Assembly: GCF_932526225.1 (NCBI RefSeq) | Contig: NC_064043.1 | Span: 1,943,501 to 2,007,500, forward strand | From: Nematostella vectensis | Lineage: Eukaryota > Cnidaria > Anthozoa > Actiniaria > Edwardsiidae | Length of the DNA stretch: 64,000 bases | Direction: 5' to 3' | Shown here: piece after piece, positions 36,501 through 49,200 of the stretch | Layout of the letters: each line of letters opens with the position of its first letter | How positions within the stretch are numbered: the first letter of the stretch is position 1 | The notes under the pieces: generated by a model | What the model saw: the letters and a program-made list of their open reading frames with translations, nothing else | Told to the model about the DNA's origin: nothing | Databases searched by the model: none | Position numbers and translations under genes: made by a program

Positions 36501-39500
36501 ACCTGATTTAGCAAGTCTGCGAGTGAGTGAATTGCATGAGATAGCTAGGTTAAGTATGTACCTGATTTAGCAAGTCTGCAAGTGAGTGAATTGACTGAGA
36601 TAGCTAGTTAAGTATGTACCTGATTTAGCAAGTCTGCGAGTGAGTGAATTGACTGAGATAGTATTATGTATGTACCTGATTTAGCAAGTCTGCGAGTGAG
36701 TGAATTGACTGAGATAGTATTATGTATGTACCTGATTTAGCAAGTCTGCGAGTGAGTGAATTGCATGAGATAGCTAGGTTAAGTATGTACCTGATTTAGC
36801 AAGTCTGCGAGTGAGTGAATTGACTAAGATAGCTAGGTTAAGTATGTACCTGATTTAGCAAGTCTGCGAGTGAGTGAATTGCATGAGATAGCTAGGTTAA
36901 GTATGTACCTGATTTAGCAAGTCTGCGAGTGAGTGAATTGCATGAGTTGCTAGGTTAAGTATGTACCTGATTTAGCAAGTCTGCAAGTGAGTGAATTGAC
37001 TAAGATAGCTAGGTTAAGTATGTACCTGATTTAGCAAGTCTGCTAGTGAGTGAATTGACTAAGATAGCTAGGTTAAGTATGTACCTGATTTAGCAAGTCT
37101 ACGAGTGAGTGAATTGACTAAGATAGCTAGGTTAAGTATGTACCTGATTTAGCAAGTCTGCGAGTGAGTGAATTGACTAAGATAGCTAGGTTAAGTATGT
37201 ACCTGATTTAGCAAGTCTGCAAGTGAGTGAATTGACTAAGATAGCTAGGTTAAGTATGTACCTGATTTAGCAAGTCTGCGAGTGAGTGAATTGACTAAGA
37301 TAGCTAGGTTAAGTATGTACCTGATTTAGCAAGTCTGCGAGTGAGTGAATTGACTGAGATAGCTAGGTTAAGTATGTACCTGATTTAGCAAGTCTGCGAG
37401 TGAGTGAATTGACTAAGATAGCTAGGTTAAGTATGTACCTGATTCAGCAAGTCTGCGAGTGAGTGAATTGACTAAGATAGCTAGGTTAAGTATGTACCTG
37501 ATTTAGCAAGTCTGCAAGTGAGTGAATTGACTAAGATAGCTAGGTTAAGTATGTACCTGATTTAGCAAGTCTGCGAGTGAGTGAATTGACTAAGATAGCT
37601 AGGTTAAGTATGTACCTGATTTAGCAAGTCTGCAAGTGAGTGAATTGACTAAGATAGCTAGGTTAAGTATGTACCTGATTTAGCAAGTCTGCGAGTGAGT
37701 GAATTGACTAAGATAGCTATGTTAAGTATGTACCTGATTTAGCAAGTCTGCAAGTGAGTGAATTGACTAAGATAGCTAGGTTAAGTATGTACCTGATTTA
37801 GCAAGTCTGCGAGTGAGTAAATTGACTAAGATAGCTAGTTAAGTATGTACCTGATTTAGCAAGTCTGCGAGTGAGTGAATTGACTAAGATAGCTAGGTTA
37901 AGTATGTACCTGATTTAGCAAGTCTGCAAGTGAGTAAATTGACTAAGATAGCTAGGTTAAGTATGTACCTGATTTAGCAAGTCTGCGAGTGAGTGAATTG
38001 ACTCAGATAGCCAGGGTAAGTATGTACCTGATTTAGCAAGTCTGCGAGTGAGTGAATTGAATGAGATAGTATTATGTATGTACCTGATTTAGCAAGTCTG
38101 CGAGTGAGTGAATTGACTAAGATAGCTAGGTTAAGTATGTACCTGATTTAGCAAGTCTGCAAGTGAGTGAATTGACTAAGATAGCTAGGTTAAGTATGTA
38201 CCTGATTTAGCAAGTCTGCGAGTGAGTGAATTGACTAAGATAGCTATGTTAAGTATGTACCTGATTTAGCAAGTCTGCGAGTGAGTGAATTGACTAAGAT
38301 AGCTAGGTTAAGTATGTACCTGATTTAGCAAGTCTACGAGTGAGTGAATTGACTAAGATAGCTAGGTTAAGTATGTACCTGATTTAGCAAGTCTGCGAGT
38401 GAGTGAATTGACTAAGATAGCTATGTTAAGTATGTACCTGATTTAGCAAGTCTACGAGTGAGTGAATTGACTAAGATAGCTAGGTTAAGTATGTACCTGA
38501 TTTAGCAAGTCTGCGAGTGAGTGAATTGACTAAGATAGCTAGGTTAAGTATGTACCTGATTTAGCAAGTCTGCGAGTGAGTGAATTGACTAAGATAGCTA
38601 TGTTAAGTATGTACCTGATTTAGCAAGTCTGCGAGTGAGTGAATTGACTAAGATAGCTAGGTTAAGTATGTACCTGATTTAGCAAGTCTGCGAGTGAGTG
38701 AATTGACTCAGATAGCATGGTAGCAGATCCCGTGTACACATATGCACCAAACTTGCACAGCATTACTGCAAAATTACTGACAAACAGGGGGACAGTGACT
38801 AAGTAGCTACTTGATAAAACACAGATACTGTGCTAGTACTACTATTACTTCCAAAACAACTTAATAACAATACAGGTGGCATAAAACAAAGGGGCTTGGC
38901 AGATGCTATATAATCTATTTTATGTTTACTTTCCAACAGTTTTTTTTTCTTTAGAGGTTAGCTGACAAATGACACACAAACCTTCATCTTAAATCTTCGG
39001 GGCTTGCTAGGCACCTACTATGAGTATGTTGCATGTTCTCTTTCAATATTATAGCACTCCCTACCTGATAATAGCATATCCCACGACACGTGCTGATCCC
39101 TTTAACAGGGTCGCCCTTTGCTCACGTCCTCCAAAATGCTGTCAATGGAAAAATGCAGAGTTCCATTATGTTGAACTACTTTTTTTCTGTTGAAGATAGT
39201 TTTTCCTATGTTATGTTGCATAACAAAGATATGACAGTGCAGTCAATGATAATGCACTGAATTTGAATTCTATAACCTTTCCCATACATTTTTATTATTT
39301 TTGCAGCAATTTTATGTTTAATAAAGATAGTTTGAGGAAAGAAGAATCAAGCATCTTTATAACAAAAACTGTTCTATTGTTTTTATTTTTTACTGGGCTT
39401 CCACTTTTTCTGCTCCTGAGGTTTCAGTTCAATAGGTTCACAAAGTGAACTTTCATCGATGGAAAATAAAAAATTTAAAATAGTTAACCCAGAAAGATAC

Positions 39501-41436
39501 TTTAACATATAGCAGCAGGTCATGGATAATACGTACAATATTGTCTTGGCTCTTCTTTGTGTGATCTTTTATGGATTTCTTCAGATGACCAATCAATGCA
39601 GCAAGACCTGGGAATAGGAAAGGTTAATAATGCAAAAAAAACATACAAACATGAAGTATTTTTTTTATCTTATCTACATGATAACATTGAGCTACATATA
39701 AAGTATCATTAAATTAACAGCCGCATTCATTTTTTTGTACCTTTTCTGTATTTTTCGTCTTCATCCATTGCTTTCCTGCGCAGCCAAATCTCTCTTGCAA
39801 GCGCCTCAGGACTTCCCCATACCCTTGTGGCCCTTGCAATCAAAGTATTCTTACATGAGATAAACAAACAAATAAATAAAAATTAAACACCAATGGCCAA
39901 ATACCTTGCTTCAACATCTGATTTGAGGTAGAACTTGTCAAATGGCATGTCCGATTCAGTGTAAGCACTTCTTATGTTTGTCGTCCTTAATCCTTCCAAG
40001 TCGCTGCAATTACCACATTTTCTAAATAAGCCTCATATAAATTATGCAGGAGTTTTGATGCCATCAAACCATGGACAAAAATAAGTATTTATTATCTGTG
40101 CAGGTGAAGATGAGTGTGTAGATTCATGACACAGGCAGAAGACACATGAGGCCATCTCACCTTGGCTTCAGTAGATAATCACTCATAGCTCTGGTGTCAG
40201 AGATAAAGGTGTTTTCATAATACTTTTTATTAAAGTCAATCTGGGATGGTTCTAGCTTTTGATAATACTTTCGACGAGCACCTATAAATAGATACACAAC
40301 ACAAAATAGATAAACAATTAAAATAATCTGATCATGTGAAATGTCTGATCATTTGAAATCTGATGGGTCAGTGAGCAAGAAAAAAAGCTGAACCAAGAAA
40401 ATTGAGCAAGTCATCTAGCTGCAAAATACATTACTACACACACTCCATACAATACCAGCTCCTAAAGAGGATGCAGTGATATGAAACAGATCTTGATTTC
40501 ATTTGTTGGGCAAGAGGGTTCAGGGCTCAAAAAGTGAATAATTTTTTTCAAGAAACTAGTTTTCGTAGTTGAAATTGTTGGATGGGTGACATCCGGCCTG
40601 TAGACAGGTGTAAATTGTTGGATGGGTGACATCCGGCCTGTAGACAGGTGTAAATTGTTGGATGGGTGACATCCGGCCTGTAGACAGGTGTAAATTGTTG
40701 GATGGGTGACATCCAGCCCGTAGACAGGGGGTGCCCCCCTTGATCTTAAAAAGTGGGTTGTTTCTTTTTGGAGGATCGTCAAATACTACCCTTTTCTAAT
40801 ATGATTAATATTACTATGCACCCCCCCCCCCCCCAATCCTGGGTACACCCCTGGACTGTTGACTAATTGGTAACCCAAATAAACTCTGTTAAACAGAAAT
40901 TATATTTTGAGTCAGGCTGGTTTACACTTCACCTTTAGGGTCTGGCTTGGGTGGATCTGTTGTCTGTTGATTCTTTTGGTCTAACTTGGGCAAATCTGTT
41001 GTCAGTTGACTTTTTTTCTCTCTGGAGTCTTCACTATTTCCACTGTCAGTACTGTAGTACCGATGGGCTAGCACAGAACCTCGCCAGAATGTCTGCTTGT
41101 TAGAATATGTTCCCAGTTCATTATTTCTTTGACAGACTATTAAAGAAATGGGGAACAACAACAGAGTTTAAAAAATGATTATGATTTTGTACTTTTTGTG
41201 TTACCCAGTAGACAACGCGGGACATGACCATTGATTTCAGTACAACTTTTAGCAGTACAATTTTCACATAAATAAACATACAATTGCTCACCTCTACAAA
41301 ACACTATAGCCTCTGAGGGGACAAGGGTAGGCTTCAGTACTGAGAAAGAGGCTAATTTCCTGACAACAAGCTTACAAATAACAGTTTTCTCCCTTCCATT
41401 TCTCCAAAAACCTCGCGACGTGAAGGAGGTTGCCAT
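30540..41436 (-). CDS. SLC30A9: Mitochondrial proton-coupled zinc antiporter ZnT9
   Basis: Nineteen exons on the minus strand join without a frame break (591 aa): 41436-41292, 41136-40933, 40281-40161, 40003-39905, 39832-39741, 39607-39537, 39138-39065, 38776-38674, 35269-35214, 34813-34678, 34366-34327, 33933-33862, 33464-33315, 32703-32643, 31779-31717, 31427-31396, 31111-31014, 30829-30716, 30584-30540. Residues 1-35 look like a mitochondrial presequence (Arg/Lys/Ser, MATSFTSRGFWR). FISDTRAMSDYLLKP and VWGSPEALARE mark the ZnT9-specific N domain. The cation-diffusion-facilitator core follows: YTGSATMLSESIHSLADLLNQ region (metal-site HxxxD), SLISGVGIFFLGAG, LLEDGAAV, then VRFKAEVNFDGREI and the C-terminal PEVRHVDLEIL. 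The family exports zinc from mitochondria. Two donors (exons 8 and 12) have become tandem arrays. It lies downstream of FRY in the same direction. Confidence 0.96.
31797..32046. repeat. 16-bp minisatellite in SLC30A9 intron 14
   Basis: About 16 copies around ACGTCACAGGTAAATA lie directly upstream (in transcript sense) of the exon 15 acceptor region, but they do not contain that junction. Each unit contains ACGTCA (CRE half-site-like). Confidence 0.93.
32047..32475. repeat. About 31-bp minisatellite in SLC30A9 intron 14
   Basis: Units are built from GCTAATGGTGATGCTAATGG and TAATCTTGATT with 12- and 15-bp subunits. The array is directly adjacent to the 16-bp array and has no exon-derived sequence. 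Confidence 0.93.
33625..33885 (-). repeat. SLC30A9 exon 12 donor array, 5 full copies
   Basis: In transcript sense the unit (about 43-51 bp) holds the exon 12 tail CTTTAGAGAATATC followed by GTAAGTATAGTGAT. Donor copies lie at about 33856 (functional), 33811, 33768, 33724 and 33673, with a degenerate sixth near 33635. The copy nearest 33785 shares the exon base pattern AATGTCC; others read AATGATC. Only the first donor joins in frame to exon 13. Confidence 0.92.
34065..34260. other. Intronic stretch with unassigned open frame
   Basis: A frame of about 63 codons on the plus strand (ERGTTRDRRSFSTRQRLEAI...) lies in SLC30A9 intron 11. I recognise no family, and it could be a remnant of an insertion. 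It has no start context or neighbouring exon that would support a gene. Confidence 0.2.
34840..35035. repeat. 32-34 bp minisatellite in SLC30A9 intron 9, 6 copies
   Basis: The unit is AAACAGATTTTGTCTGTAC plus ACAGAAATATAAT. In transcript sense each copy reads TTTCTGTGTACAG then ACAAAATC, which is 3' splice-site-like, but the true exon 10 acceptor (34814) is outside the array. Confidence 0.92.
35664..38720 (-). repeat. SLC30A9 exon 8 donor minisatellite, 59 bp, about 52 copies
   Basis: In transcript sense the unit is the last 43 nt of exon 8 (GCTATCTGAGTCAATTCACT ... GACTTGCTAAATCAG) plus 16 nt of intron (GTACATACTTAACCTA). The functional exon end is 38674. Internal units read CTTAGTCAATTC, while the extreme left copies (35664-35800) keep the exon-like CTGAGTCAATTC. 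Every copy has CAG|GTACAT, so the intron holds about 52 equivalent donors. Any distal donor would include GTA CAT ACT TAA and stop translation. Confidence 0.97.
40567..40735. repeat. 40-bp tandem repeat in SLC30A9 intron 2, 4 copies
   Basis: The unit contains AAATTGTTGGATGGGTGACA and TCCGGCCTGTAGACAGGTGT, with copies starting near 40571, 40611, 40651 and 40691. In transcript sense it carries CCTGTCTACAG, which is acceptor-like. A C-run dispersed repeat follows at about 40800-40855. Confidence 0.93.
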
Positions 41437-43208
41437 CTTTGAACAGCCGTTTCTTTTCTTGTGATATGGTATTTATGGAGTACACCCTACGTCATTTTAA
41501 AAAGCTTGGCGTGAAACGTACACATGGGATCTAACGATCTCAAGACGTCGTAGGATTGTAAGGACTGTTTGTAGGTTTCTAGTGAGCCATACAAACCCGC
41601 AAAATCAGGTTGTTGACGTTCGAGGGGTAACCAGGCGATACGATATCGCCGCGCGAGCCCAAGTAAAGACTGGGACTACTCTGTATGGTGAATGAAACGG
41701 TGACAGCCAGCCAAGCAGAAAGCGTTCTTCATCTTTTTAAAAACTCGTTCACGTTCTCTGAGGGGCTTTATGAAAAGGGCTAGCCGGTGGTAGGGGTGGG
41801 TCACCTGGATGGATGGCTTGCCGGGACAGATTCATACGTTCTTCAGGGCCCCTGTTTGGGAGTTATACCCTGCATTTCTACACTATATCCCCTGCCGAGT
41901 TGGCATTAGTTGGGCCATTCTTATTACTGATTGTTTTAAAGGAATTTCTGTTCTTTCTTTCAAATAACTTCTTGTTTAGTTAGCTACCTCATAAAAAGGA
42001 CCCCTCGAAATATTTTATATTTGACGAGCAAGCTAAGACGAGCAAAAAAGAATCAGCCCCCTCCCCCCCCCCGGCAAATATCAAATGGTCCGCCCGTCTA
42101 AGTTAGCGGAGAGATGACTTTTCTAATCGAATTTTTCATACGACTGCAATTGCACATCATTTCTCTGAAATTTTATTTTTAAATGCACATTTCATTTGTC
42201 AATTTTTCGCGATTAAAATAAAACAATCGCTTCTCCACAAAGCAGTATTCTGAAGAAAGCGCAATAGACGACTTGCTCTACCAAATCACGTCTTTTTTTG
42301 AGTGTCAAACTCGCGCCAAGCCAAGACAAACACAGAAACGTTGCGGCCGACACTTAAGAGACCGACGGAAAAAAAAACCTTACAATGAAAGAAAAACTTT
42401 TTGACAAAGAAACTCTCTGGCAAATGTGTAGACACTGAAAAAGTTGTTTTTTTGTTATTGTCATTTTGCCGCCAAAAACCGGAACGCGCGCGTTTGCCAT
42501 CAAAGACGTCACGTGATTGGCGAGTGCAAGTGGCCGATTGTATGCCGATGTCCAGGCCGTGCAAACCTACATAGCCCCACGAATACGAATTATTCCAGCC
42601 GACCCGAATGGTGGCTTTTAAAGACGCAGTTTTAGTTATACTAACACACAAAAAAAATATCCAAGCATTTGCATTAGGTGATAAAACGGCACCTTTCCCT
42701 TGATTATACCGTGGCGTTTTAGAAACCGTGGTACAACAAGAGAGCCAAGCTACAGCAATTCGACACAGAAAACTAATTTATATAAAGAATTAAATAGGGA
42801 ATATCATCACAGCATTTCAAGGATAGAAAACGCTTAACTCTTTTAAAACAGGTTATAAATACAAAGATCCACTACAATAAGCTATTTGTACATCAAACGC
42901 ATTAAGGCGCCTTTGGTTAGTTCGACGAACAATAAACGACCCACTACCGAGCGATAATAAATTACTACACAATCAATAACAATACTATGATATGGCCCTA
43001 TTACTGTAACCAGCTCACGATAGTAACATACATCATCATGCAAATGTTAACGACAAAAAATGAATCGCTAGCCCTCACCCTCTGCCCTGGGTTATTAGGG
43101 GAAGTCGTCTAAGACCCCGTGCGTCATGTAAGGCCATGAAAGGAAATATCTCCCTAACCCTACATGAAGTACTTTGATTTCTAAAGAAAACAAAAAAAAA
43201 AACTCTCG
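41437..43208. other. FRY-SLC30A9 intergenic region with SLC30A9 promoter
   Basis: The stretch holds 1.77 kb between the FRY stop (43209) and the SLC30A9 start (41436), both genes on the minus strand. It should contain the FRY 3' UTR and the SLC30A9 promoter. CpG density rises at about 41450-41700 and 42290-42640. No coding exon is supported. Confidence 0.6.
42503..42526. promoter_or_regulatory. CRE / E-box / inverted CCAAT cluster
   Basis: The sequence AAGACGTCACGTGATTGGCG packs a CRE-like GACGTCAC, the palindromic E-box CACGTG and an inverted CCAAT (ATTGG) within 17 bp, in a locally CpG-rich stretch. It could belong to a promoter for SLC30A9 or an unannotated transcript. Function is inferred from motif identity alone. 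Confidence 0.4.
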
Positions 43209-46200
43209 TCAATCGGGCTCATCCTCTGTGCGATTTTCCAGCAACTCCAGATCTTTGAGCGCCGACAGCGTAGAGATATTGACGTCCATCAGGTCGCTAC
43301 ACAAGATGGTAAAATGCACGGGCGGGCTTGACATCACAAGGGTACCCATGTCCTTATCAACTAGATTCCTACAGTACATGGCCACCAGGGAGTCCAGGTT
43401 GTCCTCGTCTGACGAGCCGAACGTGTGACCACCAAATTTCTCCCTCGCTGCGCGCAGCAGGTTCACGGCTTGTTCAAAGTCCTTGCTGGTCAGTTTTTCC
43501 AGGAGCTGGGAGGTGGCGGTCTCCACGGTGGCAGTTTCCAGCTCGGCAAGATGAGGCAGAGGCTCCTCGCTGGGAGGGAGATGCTCTAGCACGGTGGCGA
43601 TTTCTGCTCGGATTGTGCTTGCTTTGGCGGTGTTATCCGTCACCTGGATACATACAAGCAAGTCAGCAAGGCAACACAAGGGCGGATCAAGGTAGACTGG
43701 AATGCTTAGATATGCACCGCCATTATGATAAAAGTATGGTACATTTTTTTGCGCTATCCACCTCTTTTATGTTCATTTTGTCGTTTGTCATTTTACAGAG
43801 ACTGTATATCCCAGTGCAACAGGATTTATTGATACAGACGGTTGGGTGTATTTCGCCCATTTCTGCACGAAGTTGCTCTTGATTTAGCATCTCATGATCC
43901 AGGCATCAGGAGTGCCATCGATGCCTCTTCTGCACCCCCAACCTCACCCCCTTCGCTTTTGATGACCCCAACCTCACCCCCTTCGCTTTTGATGACCGCA
44001 ACCTCACCCCCTTCGCTTTTGATGACCGCAACCTCACCCCCTTCGCTTTTGATGACCCCAACCTCACCCCCTTCGCTTTTGATGACCCCAACCTCACCCC
44101 CTTCGCTTTTGATGACCGCAACCTCACCCCCTTCGCTTTTGATGACCCCAACCTCACCCCCTTCGCTTTTGATGACCGCATGCTCACCCCCTTCGCTTTT
44201 GATGACCGCAACCTCACCCCCTTCGCTTTTGATGACCGCAACCTCACCCCCTTCGCTTTTGATGACCCCAACCTCACCCCCTTCGCTTTTGATGACCGCA
44301 ACCTCACCCCCCTTCGCTTTTGATGACCCCAACCTCACCCCCTTCGCTTTTGATGACCGCAACGTCCTTGGTCCCCGATAGTTATTTTACAACTTCTCCT
44401 ACCTACACCTAGTACTTATTTCTAAACGCCGTAGACAAAATACAAATACAAAACTATCACCCAGCCCTTACCAGTATGACCCAGCCCTTACCTCCGCATT
44501 GTGGGCGCCCTTGGTGAGCGAGTCTAGCAAGCGACTGTACGCGTTACACAGCAGCAAAAAGTGGAAGTGCATCTTGTACAGACACTGACATAGCTCCATC
44601 TGCCGCTGTTCGTGCGACATAGCATCGAGGGCGCGGACATCGGGCTCCTCGTTGTGTGACCCGACGGATGATCTCTTCAACGCAAGCTTCACGCAATCAA
44701 GGTACCCCACGGTCTTGTCACGCTTCGTGATGTAATTAACATAATGGTCATGCAGCTCCAGCGTAATGAACTTATGTCTGTCCAGCATCCTGGCCTTCCG
44801 AAGAGCCCTGGTGTCTAGACAGACAAACGGGCAGTCCCCGCGGACCACTAGGAACTCTAAGGTGTTGCAGAAGTGCTGCGAGATGTCCTTGAATCTATCG
44901 TCCAGATAATTACAGCACTCCCTGGTCAAGGAGTAGAACTTCTTCCTGGACGCCTTGTACAAGTTCCAGAACAATGAGTACGTGTTGACACACGTGACGC
45001 CCGTACTGTCCTTGATGATGGAGGTCACGTGGTCCGCCCACAGACCGTCCACATCTTCGTCTGACACGCTGTACCGCTCCGTCACGGAGTACAGCTGGTA
45101 TTCTCCTTTGGCCGACGGGGTCGTACCAACCGCGGACTCCGTGCTATGGGGAAAACAAGAAATGAACTCAGAAGCATTCATTGCACAAAATATAATGTAA
45201 GGTTTATTTTGATGTAGGAGAGAATGGGTAAAAGAAATAAAATGTTTGTAAGAAATACTGTTTCAGCCTCTGATGATGTCGTGGTCGAACGTTTTAACCA
45301 AGAACAGTACCAAATGCCTTCGAATCTAGGTACTTATGTCTAGAAATACAGCAAATTGCGGTTTACTGTTGGTCCTTATCAGTGAGATAGGACTGTACGT
45401 TGTTCATCATTGCTTAACTAAGCATCATTTGCTGGAGGTTTGTTTGATTTCCCATGTGAGAGCAATACGAAAAACCATAAGGGCGAACCCTCCTCTACCT
45501 AACAACTTCCTAGTATTTATAGCACATACCTAGATGGGTTGCTTCCAGCGCTAGCTCCGCTAACAACGCCTTCCTGTCTAGTCACATGCTCCTTCGGGAC
45601 TAAGATTCCACTCGTAACATCTAAGTTAAGTGAAGCTACTTCCCTACTCTCTTTATTATTATAAGCAAAGCAAGCCTGTTTGTGAGCCTCTTCAGATTCA
45701 CTCAATTCTTCATTATACACTGACATCAAGACTGCGTTACAAAGCTCTAGCACAACCTGATCTTCGTAAGTATGCACTTCACCCCTTTTTCTCGCGTTAT
45801 CTGAAGTCAGGGTTTCTTGGTGGGTATCAACGGATACTTCATTTGTGGCAACCTTCACAATATGAGGGGGCTCAAGTAGAGATTGTGAAATTGCCTCCTG
45901 GATAATATGAGACGGGCTTGTTGTCCTGTGTCTACCATAACAAGGCGACAAATCGAATCGAACTTCACCATTTCCATCTTCGCATCTCGACATGGAAGCG
46001 ACTTCCAAAGCTGAATTGGGTGACTCTAGATTGCAGATGGGCAAGTCGTATCTACGGCAACGGTGTTCAAATAATTCGGGCATTTCGCCCTGATTTGAAA
46101 TGGGGGAAACCTCATCTTTGTCTCTAAGGTAGCCAATGTATTCACTCCCGTCTCCTATTTCATTTTGATTCTCTGACAACTTGATTGATGAAAATACATT

Positions 46201-49200
46201 ATTCGACACCATCTTCTGAGCATTGTCCTGTTTTGTAATCGTGAACACATCACACTTCATAAGGCTGTCTTTAGCAGTGTCGGTCGGCTCAATGTTCGTC
46301 TCCACTTCGGTAACAATGTAATCCGCACACCATTGTAACATTTCAAAGTACAGGGCAGGCGGTTCAGACCCATTTTCAGGCTCGTAACAGCATCCCTCTG
46401 ATTCGCGTCGCGTAGATGGCGCAAACAAGTCAACAGTTTCGTCTGATGTCTCTACATCTGAAGAGTATTTATTGGACATTTCATGGCTCTGAGCATGTAA
46501 CGTTGTGTCTTCTGCTGAAGCAACATTGTCTACGTACTGGAGGATGGTCTCCATTACCATCTCGATTTCCCCTAGATCATCTCTGTCATGCACAGGACTG
46601 TTCAGTGGATCACCTAGGCAGCCTTCGCTACCATCTTTTATGCTGTAGTCCTGAAGATCGACAATCCCTATCTCTCTTGTGGATAATTTAGGCGTTGAAG
46701 CAGACCTGGCCAACTCCTTGGTTTCGCCGCCACTTTTTTGTGATCCTTTGTCGTCTACGCTACAAAGAAAATCTGTTTCATGTTTCAGACGTCCCTCCGT
46801 TATGTCTATTGCCTCAGCTACCATGCTCGTACTAGGCCACCTTACTATGCCGGCACATCTCAAATCTGCTCGAGACGCAGTGTTCCCTCTGCTATCAGAG
46901 ACATTTGGGCCGCTTTCCATATCTTTACCACATCTTGTCAAGTCTTTCTCACTTCTTAACAGTCCATCTTCTCTCGGCAAACTAGTGACCGAGTCACCCA
47001 TATCGACTTCGCCCTGTCCTTCATATTCAATATCTCTATCACTCTGGTCATTACAAATACTGGAGTCGTGCTTTCTGTGTTGGACGGCATTCTCAGCCAT
47101 CATAACATCTTTATTGTCAATTGTTGGATCTTGGCTTGGCACGTTACCGTTGTCACGTTCACTGATTCCATCCTGAAATGTATGCTCAACTTCTTTCTTG
47201 AGATCAGAAACAATGCTTCCATCCACCCTCGCTTGGATAATAGATTCTGGCTCTTCGTTTTTATCTTCTTCTATTTGCAGCCTTAAAGTGGCAGTTTTAT
47301 CATTTCTGATCCCGCCCATACCTTTATACTCAATGTCCACATCTTCATCGTCAACCGAAACACTGGAAACGTAGTCTATTTCAAAGTTGTCTCTGGCCAT
47401 GGTACCGTTCTTAGCTTTCATTGTGTCATCATTGCGTCGACATACATATTCACCTTTACTCACGATGTCCAGAGTTCGATCTGTATTGCCATCTAACACC
47501 AAACTTTGCATGACTGAGCCAGTCTGCCTTTCTTCGATTCTCCTCGCACGGAGTTCCGAATCTGTAAATCCAACATTATGAGCCGTGCGCTCAACTTTAT
47601 CATGTCTAACAAGCAAATTATCGAGTGATTGTCTCAGGGAACTCGACTTCCTGCTGAGTTTTTTCCTGGATTTAGGAGAGTATACCATTACAATACCAGC
47701 ATGTCTAGAATAATCATCAGGAATAGGTCTGCCACAACTGCAAGGCATAACTGCTGAATAACTCCTCAACGAAATTCCAGCCTCATTTCTGTCTTTGGAT
47801 TTGCCCAAGAAATCTCGCGTGTTTTCAAAAGTGAGCCTTTCGTTCGAGCTGTTGTCATCCTTGTGATCCCCGTCTAAATTGTGTTCATAAGTTACAACTT
47901 GCATCTTCTTTTGAGCGACTGAATCTCCCTTGGCCATTTCTTTAGGCCACTGACAATCATTCTCCTCATCTTCCTGGTTACTATATCGGTCATTTCCCTG
48001 GCCACTTTCTGAATAACTTTCCTTGAGACTGTCTGTCCATTTTTCCTGGAAACTGTCTGGGATTTTTTCCTGAAAACTATCTGTCCACTTTTCCTGATCA
48101 CTGCCTGGCCATTTTTCCAGGTTGTACCTGGTGCTGAGGTGACGTTTCTCCTCGCTGCTGTCATGTGATGATACCACAATCACGACTTCATGGTCATCTA
48201 CAGGCTCGCCAGTCGTGAAAACCATAGCAGGTTCAGTTTCAGCCATACTCAAAGCGGATAAGGATCCCTCGTTCAATGAGCGATTCAGCTGTGACACAAA
48301 AACAAAAATTAGTTTCTTACTAGTTCAGAATTATGGCATAAAGTCAACTGATTTAAAAAAATTATATATTTCAAACCATTTGTAAAAAAACAACATAAAA
48401 CTTCAACCCTGCGTTGATTCATTTCGTAATTATTTTGGTACGGCTTGTCTGTAATCTCTCTAATTATACGAACTACCGGCAAACCACATCATTGGTCTCA
48501 TTAGGCAGTACCTCATCCTCGTCGTCGGAGGACTCGTGTGGTGTCGTCAGGTCTTGGTCACTACCCGAGAACGAGCCCATGGCGGGTAGGTTCGTCTTGC
48601 TGAGTGACTGAACATCCAGGGTGTCAAATGACTCTCGCCTGGTCTCCTCGCCTGGCCATACCGCAAATCGGCTCTCGTCACTGCTTTCTTCCGACACATC
48701 GTCCAGGAAGTCGAATTTAGTAAGAACACTCATTATCTGAAAATGGTAAAGCGAAGGATTGGAATATATTTCTTATTGGAGAAGTAGTAGTCTTTCTTTT
48801 CGGTGTTTTTCGTTTTCTAAGCGTCTAAGGGAAGTAGAACCAATCAAATGGGAATCGATATCTTAGTGGGTCATTCTTTTTCTTTAGTGTATTCTTGAGA
48901 GCGTCTTAAAGAAATTTAAAACATACCTTCTCAAAACCCCTTCAATAACACTTTTTAAGGAAATCTTCTTTTTCGCTGAAAGTGTTGTTTGAAAGTAAAA
49001 TGGAATATTCCTCCTAAATTCTAGGCAAACATTCAAATGCTGAATCACCGTAGCAAAACAACCCCGCATCCAGCAAGGAGCTTTAGGGCGAATCCCTTAT
49101 CCCTTGTGTACCCTGACCTGATCGTCTTTGTCATACCCCTCGTGTACCCTGACCTGATCGTCTTTGTCATACCCCTTGTGTACCCTGACCTGATCGTCTT

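Noticed and set aside
38674-38776. Starting SLC30A9 exon 8 at the nearer acceptor TTTTGCAG
   Set aside because: It puts the metal-site helix out of frame; the upstream TTTGTCAG acceptor gives a continuous match to ZnT9.
42286-42651. 121-codon minus-strand open frame
   Set aside because: Composition and content look random; it falls in the FRY-SLC30A9 spacer with no exon continuation.
43842-44381. 179-codon plus-strand and 156/133-codon minus-strand frames
   Set aside because: Period of 30 bp keeps frames open; they lie inside the last FRY intron.
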